In this document: positions 34,794 to 42,572 of the stretch, one piece after another
Layout of the letters: every line of letters begins with the position of its first letter
How positions within the stretch are numbered: the stretch's first letter is position 1
From: an uncultured Acidimicrobiaceae bacterium
GTDB lineage: Bacteria; Actinomycetota; Acidimicrobiia; Spongiisociales; SHLN01
Direction: 5' to 3'
NCBI GenBank assembly: GCA_947259275.1
Contig: CAMYMH010000008.1
Span: 21,085 to 85,084, forward strand
Length of the DNA: 64,000 nucleotides
Notes under the pieces: generated by a model
The model's database searches: none
What the model saw: the letters and a program-made list of their open reading frames with translations, nothing else
What the model was told of the DNA's origin: nothing
Position numbers and translations under genes: made by a program

Positions 34794-35923
34794 GGCGGCT
34801 CGCCGTCCCCATCGGCTTTCTCGCCGCCACCCGCCTGGTACTCAACACCGGTTACCGGCTGGTATATCCCTTCCTGCCCGCCATCAGCCGGGGTCTCGGT
34901 ATCTCGCTGGATCGAGCCGGCGTCCTGGTGGCGGCCCGCAACCTGGCGGGCGCCACCACTCCCGCCATCGTGGCGGCCGGCCGCCGCAGCACCCGCACTC
35001 TGATTGCCCTCGCCCTCAGCCTGTTCGCCCTCGGTGCCGCCCTCACGTCGGTGACCACGGCATTCTGGGGTGTTTTCGCCGGCTTCGTCCTGATGGGCAT
35101 GGGCAAGCCGGCGTTCGACGTCGGTGCCATGACCTATCTGGCCGACCGCACCCCCTACGCCAGGCGAGCCCGCTTTCTCGCCATGCTGGAACTCACCTGG
35201 GCGGGCGGTCTGCTGGTGGGGGCTCCGGCCGCCGGGTGGCTCATCGACCGGTCGGGCTGGGACGCCCCGTTCTGGTTGATTGCCGTTCTCGCCGGCCTGG
35301 CTGCGCTCCTCGCCTTCCGGCTGCTGGAGGGTGCCCGTAGGGTCGAAGGTGATCGATCGGCGCAGCCCAGGCTTGACCGGCCGGGCAAGGCCTTGCTGAT
35401 GGTGTTCCTGCTGTTCAGCACTGCCGCCGAGCTCGTGTTTGTGGTCCTCGGCTCGTGGCTCGAGCTCGAATTCGGACTGTCGATCATCGAGCTCGGCGTC
35501 TTCGCGGCGGTGGTCGGCTTCTCAGAACTGAGCGGCGAGTCCCTCACCCTGGTGTTTGCCGATCGGGTCGGGAAGCGCAACGCGGTGATGATGGGAATGG
35601 TGCTGTCCATCACCGGGTTTGTGGCCATCGGCGTGCTGGGGGGTTCGCTGGTCGGCGGCCTGGCAGCCGCCGCCCTCGCCTTTCTCGGGTTCGAGATCAC
35701 GATTGTGTCGGCCCTGCCCTTTGCCAGCGAGGTGCAGCCGGCCACCCGCAGCCGGTATCTGGGGTTGATCCAGGTAGCCATGGCCGCCGCCCGGGCGATC
35801 GGCGCCCTGGCCGGCAATCCGCTCTTCGACGCCTTTGGGGTCGGCGCCAATGCCGGCCTGGCAGCCCTCCTCAACCTGGTGGCGCTGGTCATCCTGTACC
35901 GGGTGATCACGGAACACGAGTAG
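34790..35923 (+). CDS. MFS transporter
   Basis: 377-residue major facilitator protein with 11-12 hydrophobic segments. The loop between helices 2 and 3 is ARNLAGATTPAIVAAGRRS, and the region around LMGMGKPAFDVGAMTYLADRTPYARRAR corresponds to the helix 4-5 region with the usual basic cluster. Substrate cannot be predicted. A TTG start at 34790 overlaps the previous stop (TTGA); no better in-frame start is close. A 169-base region with a heptamer repeat separates it from the pilus operon. Confidence 0.85.
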   Translation: MRRLAVPIGFLAATRLVLNTGYRLVYPFLPAISRGLGISLDRAGVLVAARNLAGATTPAIVAAGRRSTRTLIALALSLFALGAALTSVTTAFWGVFAGFVLMGMGKPAFDVGAMTYLADRTPYARRARFLAMLELTWAGGLLVGAPAAGWLIDRSGWDAPFWLIAVLAGLAALLAFRLLEGARRVEGDRSAQPRLDRPGKALLMVFLLFSTAAELVFVVLGSWLELEFGLSIIELGVFAAVVGFSELSGESLTLVFADRVGKRNAVMMGMVLSITGFVAIGVLGGSLVGGLAAAALAFLGFEITIVSALPFASEVQPATRSRYLGLIQVAMAAARAIGALAGNPLFDAFGVGANAGLAALLNLVALVILYRVITEHE

Positions 35924-35997
35924 GCGGCTGCCGGCTCGCCGCTACCCGCTGCCCGCCATGGTCGGGTGGTGCGTCGGGAGCAAGAGGGCCGATACTC

Positions 35998-36032
35998 TTG
36001 GGTCTTGGGTCTTGGGTCTTGGGTCTTGGGTC
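35998..36032. repeat. Tandem array of five TTGGGTC heptamers
   Basis: Five exact, uninterrupted copies of TTGGGTC lie between the MFS gene and the Tad operon. Two-and-a-bit copies of the same unit occur at 25877 in another intergenic space. The rest of this 169-base gap shows no gene. The repeat could be a slipped-strand or protein-binding site; function unknown. Confidence 0.85.
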
Positions 36033-36092
36033 AACCCTCTTGACCTGGGCTCGTCCTCGTGACACCTTTCCCTGGCTGACTACCGAGGTGCC

Positions 36093-36647
36093 GTGGCCGT
36101 CCTTGCCATTCAAACCCCGGAGGACGGATTGCTCGGCGCCCTCGCCCCACTCGGGCTGGGGGCGGCGGCCGGAACCGCGCTGGTTGTCGATCTCGACCCG
36201 GCCGGCCCCCAGTATCCGGGCGAAGGTTCACTGGCCGGGCTGGTAGAGGAAGGTCCCCGGCGAGCCGACCTGAGCCCGGTCCGCGCCGGCCTGGCGGTGC
36301 TGCGAAACGGCGGAGTCGAGCCGGCGGCGGCCGGCCAGGTGCTGGCGGCGTTGCTGGAGGGTTGGCCGGCGGTGGTGCTGCGGCTTCCTGGCATCCCCTC
36401 AGCGGAAAGCGAGCCGGACCTGGTGGTTCATCCCCTCATCCCCGGTGGCCTGTTCCCGGCCAGAGCGCCGGTGCCTGTCATCTACCAGGACCTCGGCTTC
36501 CGGATCCCGGCACCCGGGCCGCAGTTGCCGGCGCTCTCTCGTGGTACGGCTGCCGCCTTGCTGGCGGGGACGATCCCGCCCCGGAGCCGGTGGGTCCGGG
36601 CGTGGAGGGCAGCCTGGAACGGCACCTGGGAGGAAAAGTGGGCGTAA
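36093..36647 (+). CDS. Probable TadZ/CpaE-like protein that lacks an ATP site
   Basis: 184 residues. VVDLDPAGPQYPGEGSLAGL (about residues 30-50) and the repeated P-loop-fold strand pattern resemble ParA/MinD-type TadZ/CpaE or Ssd proteins that localise Tad pilus machinery. No Walker A lysine motif is present and the protein is about half the usual length. It may be a degenerate pseudo-ATPase; identity rests mainly on position, immediately before the TadA ATPase, with its end overlapping that gene by 10 bases. GTG start with GAGG upstream. Confidence 0.55.
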   Translation: MAVLAIQTPEDGLLGALAPLGLGAAAGTALVVDLDPAGPQYPGEGSLAGLVEEGPRRADLSPVRAGLAVLRNGGVEPAAAGQVLAALLEGWPAVVLRLPGIPSAESEPDLVVHPLIPGGLFPARAPVPVIYQDLGFRIPAPGPQLPALSRGTAAALLAGTIPPRSRWVRAWRAAWNGTWEEKWA

Positions 36648-37699
36648 GCGATCGGCTGGCGGCCCGCCTCCTCGAAGCCGGCGTTCCCCTCGATCGGCAG
36701 GAGCTGGAACGTGCCGCCCGCAGGCTGGTTCCCAACGAGGCACCCCTCGCTACCTCCGACACCGTTACCGACGTGGTCGACGGCCTCATCGGGCTTGGGC
36801 CCATCGAGGAGCTACTGCGTGATCCCACCGTATCCGACGTCCTCGTCAATCGATTCGACGAAATCTGGGTCGAGCGGGCGGGAAGGCTGGAGCCGACCGA
36901 GGTGCGGTTCGTGGATGCCTCGGCGGTGACGGCAGCCGTCGAAAGGGTGATTGCACCGCTCGGGCTTCGGCTTGACCGGGCTTCGCCGGCGGTCGACGCC
37001 CGGCTGCCGGATGGATCCCGGCTGCATGCGGTGGTACCGCCGGTGGCGGTGGACGGCCCCGCTCTGGCCGTACGCCGTTTCACCGAGGCGGTCCCGACCC
37101 TGGACGCGCTGGTGGCCACGGGAGCGATTCGCGACGAGGGGGCCACCCTGTTGCGGGCGGCGGTCGCCGCTCGCCGCAACCTCGTGGTCACCGGCGCGAC
37201 CGGTGCCGGCAAGACCACTCTGCTCAATATCTTGTCCAAGGAGATCCCGGCCGATCAGCGGGTGGTCACCGTCGAGGATGCCGCCGAGTTGAATATCACC
37301 GGCCACTCGGTCCGCCTGGAAAGCCGGCCCGCCAACAGCGACGGTGCCGGGCGGGTGACCATCGAGCAACTGCTCCGTCATGCACTCCGCCTGCGTCCCG
37401 ACCGCATCATCGTCGGCGAGGTTCGTGGCCCGGAGGCGATTGATCTGATCGCGGCCATGACTACCGGCCACCGCGGATCGATGGGAACGGTCCATGCCTC
37501 GTCCGAGGCCGAGGCGTTGTGGCGGCTCGAGACCCTGGCGCTGTCGGGCCAGCGGCGAGTGCCGGAAGAGACGATCCGCAGTCAGATTCAGCAGGGTGTC
37601 GACCTCCTGGTGCTGATGAGCCGGCAAGACGGCCGCCGGGTTGTCTCGGCTATCAGCGAGGTGGAGGACTCCGAGATCAAGGTGCTCTACCAATGGTGA
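36638..37699 (+). CDS. tadA: Tad pilus assembly ATPase
   Basis: 353-residue secretion ATPase (CpaF/TadA) that powers Flp pilus assembly from the cytoplasmic side. N-terminal helices are followed by LGPIEELLRDPTVSDVLVNRF, the Walker A GATGAGKTT (about residue 187), the Asp box region VTVEDAAELN, Walker B-type RIIVGEVRGPEAID and the His box MGTVHASS. All motifs are intact. The GTG at 36638 has GGGAGG five bases upstream and overlaps the previous gene. Codons further upstream belong to the TadZ-like gene. Confidence 0.94.
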   Translation: MGVSDRLAARLLEAGVPLDRQELERAARRLVPNEAPLATSDTVTDVVDGLIGLGPIEELLRDPTVSDVLVNRFDEIWVERAGRLEPTEVRFVDASAVTAAVERVIAPLGLRLDRASPAVDARLPDGSRLHAVVPPVAVDGPALAVRRFTEAVPTLDALVATGAIRDEGATLLRAAVAARRNLVVTGATGAGKTTLLNILSKEIPADQRVVTVEDAAELNITGHSVRLESRPANSDGAGRVTIEQLLRHALRLRPDRIIVGEVRGPEAIDLIAAMTTGHRGSMGTVHASSEAEALWRLETLALSGQRRVPEETIRSQIQQGVDLLVLMSRQDGRRVVSAISEVEDSEIKVLYQW

Positions 37700-38358
37700 T
37701 CGCGGTCGTTGTCTCGCTTACCCTCGTGCTGGCGCCGCATCCGGCGGTGGCGGCCATCCTGGCGTTCGCCTACCTGTCGCCGGGAGGCTTTCTGGTCGCC
37801 GCCGCGGCCTGGGCAACCTATCACGCTCGCCAGCGTGGCCGGCTGCGGCGAAGGCTCCCGGCCGAGGAAGCCGATTTTCTCCGCGCCATGGCCGGTGAAA
37901 TCGATGCGGGAGCGTCGATCCGCCAGGCGGTGATTGCCGCCGCCGACCGGGCCCCCACCCTCGACCTGGCGGCCATGGTGCACGTGGCGGCGGCCGGTCG
38001 CCCGGCGGCCGAGGTGGCCGGACGGCTACGGGAGGCGCTACCGCTGAACGGGAGGGTGGCGGCGGCCGCCTACGAGCTGGTGGCAGATACCGGAGGTCGA
38101 GCGTCGGCAGTCTTCGCCGGGTTGGCGGTGCGAGCATCGGATGCCGGTGAACTGGAGCGTGAGCGACGTGCTCTCACCGCCCAGGCGCGCTCGTCGGCAT
38201 GGCTGGTCGGTGGGCTGCCGGTGGGCGTGACGCTGGCGATGGCATTGGCCGGGCGCGGGCCGACTTTGGCTGGTGCCGGAGCGGTGGTCACGGTGCTGGG
38301 TGTTGCCCTCATCGTGACCGGGGGTGCGGTGGTGGCGCTGCTGGTGCGTGACTCGTGA
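37693..38358 (+). CDS. tadB: Tad pilus membrane platform protein (TadB-like)
   Basis: 221 residues with two N-terminal and two C-terminal hydrophobic segments around a type II secretion F-like cytoplasmic domain (DFLRAMAGEIDAGASIRQAVIAAADRAPTL...). It forms the inner-membrane platform with the next protein. It is short compared with typical TadB (about 300 residues). The ATG lies inside tadA, with a 7-base overlap, and the stop overlaps tadC by four bases. Confidence 0.85.
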   Translation: MVIAVVVSLTLVLAPHPAVAAILAFAYLSPGGFLVAAAAWATYHARQRGRLRRRLPAEEADFLRAMAGEIDAGASIRQAVIAAADRAPTLDLAAMVHVAAAGRPAAEVAGRLREALPLNGRVAAAAYELVADTGGRASAVFAGLAVRASDAGELERERRALTAQARSSAWLVGGLPVGVTLAMALAGRGPTLAGAGAVVTVLGVALIVTGGAVVALLVRDS

Positions 38359-38972
38359 GCCGGCTGTCCGCTCTGCTGGTCGCGGGCGCAGTCTGGTTGG
38401 TGGCGGTTCGATGGCGGAAAGGATGGGCAGCGGCTGCTGCCGCCGCGCTGCTCGAGCCGCTTGCCGCGGTGGCGGCCGCGCTGGCGGCCGGTCTCCTCGC
38501 CGGCCGTCGACGGCTGCGGTCCCGACGGCGGCGGGTTGATGCGGCCCGCCACGACGTTGCGGTTCTTGCCGAGATGGTGAGCCTGGCGCTGTCGGCCGGC
38601 CTGACCCTGTCCGGTGCCTTGCGGGCGGCCAGCCCCATCGTCCATCCGGATCTCGGGCACGAGGTGGATTCCGTCCTCCGTGAGGCGACACGTGGAGGGC
38701 TCGGCAGTGCCCTGGCAGCCGCCGCCGGCCACGGTCGCAGGTTCTATGTGGTGGTAGCCCGGGCGGTTGTGACCGGAGCCCCGCTGGCGCAAGCCGTCGA
38801 CTCGTTTGTTCAGGAGGTCGTGTCCGAGCGGCGCGCAGAACGGCTCGAAGCGGCCCGCCGCCTCCCGGTGCGGCTCATGCTGCCGCTTGCCCTCCTCATC
38901 CTCCCCGGCTTCGTGCTGCTGACCGTCGGTCCCACGGTTCTGGCGGCCCTGGAACGGTTCGTACTTCCATAA
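38355..38972 (+). CDS. tadC: Tad pilus membrane platform protein (TadC-like)
   Basis: 205 residues, very Ala/Leu/Arg-rich, with an F-like domain (VAVLAEMVSLALSAGLTLSGALRAASP) between membrane segments and a final helix LMLPLALLILPGFVLLTVGP that is typical of this family. GTG start overlapping tadB (GTGA). With tadA and tadB it forms the minimal motor and platform of an actinobacterial Flp pilus, similar to the mycobacterial locus. Confidence 0.83.
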   Translation: MSRLSALLVAGAVWLVAVRWRKGWAAAAAAALLEPLAAVAAALAAGLLAGRRRLRSRRRRVDAARHDVAVLAEMVSLALSAGLTLSGALRAASPIVHPDLGHEVDSVLREATRGGLGSALAAAAGHGRRFYVVVARAVVTGAPLAQAVDSFVQEVVSERRAERLEAARRLPVRLMLPLALLILPGFVLLTVGPTVLAALERFVLP

Positions 38973-38984
38973 GAAAGGAAACTC

Positions 38985-39149
38985 ATGCTTAATCTCGACT
39001 CTGGCCAGGCGACGGCCGAATACGCCCTTGTGATCGTGGCCGCGGCTCTGATTGCGCTCGCCCTCATCGTGTGGGCCACCTCAACCGGTGTGCTCGAGGA
39101 AATCTTCGACACGGTGGCCCGCCGGGTGCTCGACATTGCCGGACGGTGA
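38985..39149 (+). CDS. flp: Flp-type pilin (54 residues)
   Basis: Small protein with the pilin pattern: a short leader, Gly then DSGQATAEYALVIVAAALIALALIVW, where Gly-Gln... Ala-Glu-Tyr followed by about 20 hydrophobic residues is the Flp/class IVb pilin signature (Glu and Tyr at positions 5 and 6 after cleavage in the classical case). It ends in a short amphipathic tail. GAAAGGAA lies a few bases upstream of the ATG. The stop overlaps the next gene by four bases. It is probably the major subunit of the pilus. Confidence 0.82.
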   Translation: MLNLDSGQATAEYALVIVAAALIALALIVWATSTGVLEEIFDTVARRVLDIAGR

Positions 39150-39514
39150 TCCGCCGCGACGGTGGCTCGGCGGTGGCCGAGTTCGCCATAGTTCTGCCGC
39201 TGGTGCTGGTGGTGCTGGTGACGTCGCTCGAACTCGTCTCCGTAGCCCGCACTCAGCTCGAGGTGACCCAGGCGGCCCGAGAAGGCGCCCGGCAAGCCGC
39301 CACCAACGTCGACCCGGCCACGGCCGTTGAGGCGGTGAGGGCGGCACTTCCACCCTCGCTCCAGGCCGACGCCCGCGTCAGTGTTACCCGGCCCCACCGG
39401 GTGGGTGCTCAGGCCGAAGTCCGGGTTCGGCTGCCGTACCGCTTCGCATCAGCCCTATTCGGAGGGCTGGCGGTTGAGCTGTCTGCCCGGGCCGTCATGC
39501 GAGTCGAGCAATAG
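39146..39514 (+). CDS. tadE: TadE-like pseudopilin
   Basis: 122 residues: short basic N-terminus, then GGSAVAEFAIVLPLVLVVLVTSLELV, the TadE signature, where a Glu precedes a hydrophobic helix, followed by a basic and Ala-rich outer domain (TQAAREGARQAATNVDPA). Probable minor pilin. GTG start in the flp stop (GTGA). The frame can be read further upstream across flp but the extra residues are not conserved-looking. Confidence 0.85.
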   Translation: MIRRDGGSAVAEFAIVLPLVLVVLVTSLELVSVARTQLEVTQAAREGARQAATNVDPATAVEAVRAALPPSLQADARVSVTRPHRVGAQAEVRVRLPYRFASALFGGLAVELSARAVMRVEQ

Positions 39515-39993
39515 TGGATAGTGGTTTTCCTCCCCCGGAGGGGGAGGTGGCCCGAAGGGCGGGAGGGGGCGCCGCCCTCCCCGGCTGCGCCGGGACTCCC
39601 CCCTCCGGGGGGCGCGAGGCGGGCTCCGTCGGTATCTTGCTGCTGGCGGTTGCCGCCGTCTCGCTGATGCTGTCGCTGGCGATAGTGGCGACCGGGCAAT
39701 ACCTGGTTGGGTTCGCCCGGGCGCAGGCGGCGGCCGATGCGGCGGCACTGGCGGCGGCGCCGGTCACCTTTCGTCCGTTCGGAGCCACCGGGTCCGCCCG
39801 CCGGGAAGCGGCCATCTTCGCGGCGGCCAACGACAGCTTGCTGATCGGCTGCGTGTGTGCGGCCGACCCGTCGTGGGATGCGCGCACCGTGGTGGTCACC
39901 GTCCGGACCAGTTTTCGGGTCGTGCTGTTCGGGGAGCAGTCGGTTGAGGCGGCCGGCCGGGCCGAGTTCATCCCCGCCCGGCTATTGGAGTAG
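39514..39993 (+). CDS. TadG/Rv3654c-like minor pilin with an inserted palindromic stretch
   Basis: 159 residues. After the first five codons come about 28 Pro/Gly/Ala/Arg-rich residues, then the expected membrane helix (GSVGILLLAVAAVSLMLSLAIVATG) and AQAAADAAALAAAP, typical of helical TadE/TadG-like or Rv3654c-like proteins. The odd head is encoded by bases 39529-39612, which consist of four perfect short palindromes. GTG start overlapping the tadE stop by one base. Removing the palindromic part would leave an N-terminus like that of related pilins. Confidence 0.75.
   Translation: MDSGFPPPEGEVARRAGGGAALPGCAGTPPSGGREAGSVGILLLAVAAVSLMLSLAIVATGQYLVGFARAQAAADAAALAAAPVTFRPFGATGSARREAAIFAAANDSLLIGCVCAADPSWDARTVVVTVRTSFRVVLFGEQSVEAAGRAEFIPARLLE
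39529..39612. repeat. Four three-base-loop palindromes in frame inside a pilin gene
   Basis: CCTCCCCC / GGGGGAGG (loop GGA, 39529-39547), GCCC / GGGC (loop GAA, 39550-39560), CCCGGC / GCCGGG (loop TGC, 39580-39594) and CCCCCC / GGGGGG (loop TCC, 39598-39612). The block is almost pure G and C, unlike the flanking code, and keeps the reading frame. It looks like a REP-type element inserted in the gene. Confidence 0.75.
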
Positions 39994-40070
39994 TGCGTCC
40001 GGTCGTCGGCCACCGCGGGACGGCGGGATCACTACTCTGACGGCCGTTCCCAACCGATAAATACGTCCCA

Positions 40071-41360
40071 ATGCGCCTTTCCAAGTCGATTCCGGCCGGT
40101 CTGCTCGACGCCGGTTCTGCCGCCCTCGCTTCGTTTGCCACCGGTGTTTATGCGGCCAACTATTTCGACCGCGAGTCCGGCGAACTGGGGGTCTACGGGC
40201 TGTTTTTTGCGATCTTCCTCGTCGCCGCCATCGTTCCTTTCAAGCTGGCATTCCTCCCGGGCGAGGTACGGTTGCTGAGCCTGCCCAAGGAGCAGCAGCT
40301 GGGAGGCTTTCGCCTGACGATGCCGGTGGGTGTGCCGGTGGCGCTGGCCGGGAGTCTGGTTGTGCTGTTCGCTCTGATTCCTGCCGCCGACGCCGAATTG
40401 TCGCTGTTGGTTCCGATTGCCATCACCACCGTGATCACCGGCTTCCTGTCTCCGGTTCAAGATCATGTCCGCCGTGTGATGCATCAAGCAGGACGGTCAT
40501 GGCTGGCGGCGACAACCTCGGTGGTGCAACTGACCGCCGCGCTGGCGTTCATCACGTTGGCGATCGTGGTTGACATGGAGGAAGCCTGGGTCCCCTTCGG
40601 AGCCCTGGTTGTCGCCAACACATTGTCCATCGGCGTCGGACTATTGCTGGCGCGCCGAAGCTCGGTTCCAGCCCCGGGCAAGGCGTATCGGCTGCGCTCA
40701 CTCGGGATATCGGGACGCTGGCTCACCGGCTTCGGCCTGCTGCCGGTCGGGGCCAACTTCGTGGCCGCCGCCATCGTGGCCGTCATCGCCGGAAACGACA
40801 TCCTCGGCTCGGCCGAGGCCGCCCGGGTTGCCGGTCGGCCGCTGCTGGTATTCGTCACCGGGGTGTCGGCGGTCCTCAACCCCCGAGCCCTGGTGGCGGG
40901 GCGTGACCGGATGCGGGCCGAGGGAGCCCGGCTCGCCCGCATCGCCTATCAGGTGGTGGTGGGATCGGGCGTGCTGTTCCTGGTTTGGATGGGCTTTGAT
41001 TGGGCCGGCAACCCGATGGCGTGGTTGGTGGAAGAGGCCTACACCGTCGAGTTCCTCACCGCCGCCACCATCGTGTACAACATCTTGTGGGGCATGCTTT
41101 TTGCCGAGGAATCCCAGCTCATCGGCGGCGGCCGTGAGGTGGACATCTTCAAGATCTACGTAGCAGGAAGCATTGTGCAAATTGCCATAGCTTTCACGGC
41201 TCCCATCACCCAGTCGTTCGCGATTCCGTTCTCCATGCTGGGCTTCGGTATGGTCCGCTTGCTCGGATATCGGTGGTCGCTCGCCCGCCTGTATGCCGAG
41301 CCCCCTCGTGGGTCCGAGCCCGAAACAAAGCTGACGGATCCGACGTTGTCCGCTAGGTGA
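40071..41360 (+). CDS. Flippase-like multi-pass membrane protein
   Basis: 429 residues with about 12 hydrophobic segments in the arrangement of polysaccharide flippases/MATE-fold proteins (Wzx-like). The N-terminal half contains GVYAANYFDRESGELGVYGLFFAIF and VQDHVRRVMHQAGRSWLAA, reminiscent of Wzx-like loops. The predicted role is moving a lipid-linked glycan or similar compound across the membrane, but no motif proves a substrate. Located next to surface-glycan-type genes. The ATG is preceded by TAAATA seven bases upstream, weak support for a leaderless start. Stop overlaps the next gene (GTGA). Confidence 0.6.
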   Translation: MRLSKSIPAGLLDAGSAALASFATGVYAANYFDRESGELGVYGLFFAIFLVAAIVPFKLAFLPGEVRLLSLPKEQQLGGFRLTMPVGVPVALAGSLVVLFALIPAADAELSLLVPIAITTVITGFLSPVQDHVRRVMHQAGRSWLAATTSVVQLTAALAFITLAIVVDMEEAWVPFGALVVANTLSIGVGLLLARRSSVPAPGKAYRLRSLGISGRWLTGFGLLPVGANFVAAAIVAVIAGNDILGSAEAARVAGRPLLVFVTGVSAVLNPRALVAGRDRMRAEGARLARIAYQVVVGSGVLFLVWMGFDWAGNPMAWLVEEAYTVEFLTAATIVYNILWGMLFAEESQLIGGGREVDIFKIYVAGSIVQIAIAFTAPITQSFAIPFSMLGFGMVRLLGYRWSLARLYAEPPRGSEPETKLTDPTLSAR

Positions 41361-42559
41361 CAACCGACCAACGCCGGGCTCTCATCTACATCGCCGGCAG
41401 CCAGCTGCTGGCGCTCACGCTGTGGTTCTCAGCCTCAGCCGTTGCGCCCCAGCTCGAGGAGCTGTGGATGCTGTCCCGCGGGCAGACCGCCGGCCTCACC
41501 CTGGCGGTACAGGTCGGCTTCGTGGTCGGTGCCCTCGCCTTGGCCGTTTCCAACCTGGCAGACACTCTCGCCAGCCGCACCCTATTCACGGCTGCGGCGG
41601 TGATTGGCGCCGGCGTCAACCTCGGGCTGCTGGCGCTCGGTGAAGGTGACTTCCTCTGGGCACTGGTCCTGCGTTTCCTGACCGGGGCCGCGCTGGCCGG
41701 CGTGTACCCCGCCGGCCTCAAGGTCATGGCCGGCTGGTTCCGGGAGGGGAGAGGATTGGCGCTCGGGGTGCTGGTGGGCGCGCTCACGGTCGGCAGCGCC
41801 GGGCCGCACCTCATCCGCGGTCTCGGGTTTGAGTGGCGGGGTGTCGTCGGTGGCGCGTCGCTGCTGGCGTTGATCAGCGCTCTGCTCATGTGGACGCGGC
41901 TCGAGGATGGGCCGTACGAGACGGCCCGGCAGCGCTTCAGCTTCAAGCAGGTCGGCGCCGTGGTCGGCAACCGGGGATTCCGTCTCTCCACCTACGGCTA
42001 CCTCGGCCACATGTGGGAGCTGTACGCCATGTGGACCTGGACCGCCGCCTTCCTGGCTGCCGCGGCCGAGGAGGCGGGCCGCAGCGACGGCTTCGTGCCG
42101 ACCGCCACCTTCTTCATCATCGCCGTCGGCGGCCTCGGCGCCTGGTCGTTCGGCCGCTGGGCCGACCGCTACGGGCGCACCCGGCTGGCCGGCCTCTCGA
42201 TGCTCATTTCCGGTTTGGCAGGTCTGGCGACCCCGCTCGTGTACGGGCGGTCCCCGGTCATCGTGGTGGCCCTGTTCCTGGTGTGGGGATACGCCGTCGT
42301 CGCCGACAGCGCCCAGTTCTCCACCATGGTCACCGAGACCAGCGACCACGAGACCCGGGGCACCGCCCTCGCCCTCCAGACTGCGCTCGGGTTCCTGCTC
42401 ACGCTCGTGACCATCCGGGGAGTTCCGCTGCTCGCCGACGCTTGGGGCTGGCAGTGGGCGTTCCCGATCCTGGCCGTCGGCCCGGCCGCCGGCATCGCCG
42501 CCATGGTGGCCCTCAAACGGTCACCGGCCTCTGCCGCTCTGGCGGGCGGCAAGGGCTGA
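41357..42559 (+). CDS. MFS transporter
   Basis: 400-residue major facilitator protein with about 12 hydrophobic segments. Loop 2-3 signature NLADTLASRTLFTA, helix 4-5 region FLTGAALAGVYPAGLKVMAGWFREGRG, and a second-half loop GRWADRYGRTRLAG identify the family. FREGRGLALG resembles NarK/NNP and oxalate-type members, but substrate cannot be assigned. GTG start overlapping the flippase-like gene by four bases, so they are co-transcribed. It ends 13 bases from the convergent giant gene. Confidence 0.88.
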   Translation: MTTDQRRALIYIAGSQLLALTLWFSASAVAPQLEELWMLSRGQTAGLTLAVQVGFVVGALALAVSNLADTLASRTLFTAAAVIGAGVNLGLLALGEGDFLWALVLRFLTGAALAGVYPAGLKVMAGWFREGRGLALGVLVGALTVGSAGPHLIRGLGFEWRGVVGGASLLALISALLMWTRLEDGPYETARQRFSFKQVGAVVGNRGFRLSTYGYLGHMWELYAMWTWTAAFLAAAAEEAGRSDGFVPTATFFIIAVGGLGAWSFGRWADRYGRTRLAGLSMLISGLAGLATPLVYGRSPVIVVALFLVWGYAVVADSAQFSTMVTETSDHETRGTALALQTALGFLLTLVTIRGVPLLADAWGWQWAFPILAVGPAAGIAAMVALKRSPASAALAGGKG

Positions 42560-42572
42560 GATTCGCCTCCCG

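Noticed and set aside
35998..36032. Heptamer array as a replication origin or iteron
   Set aside because: Only five 7-base units in direct tandem, no dnaA, AT-rich stretch or replication gene nearby.
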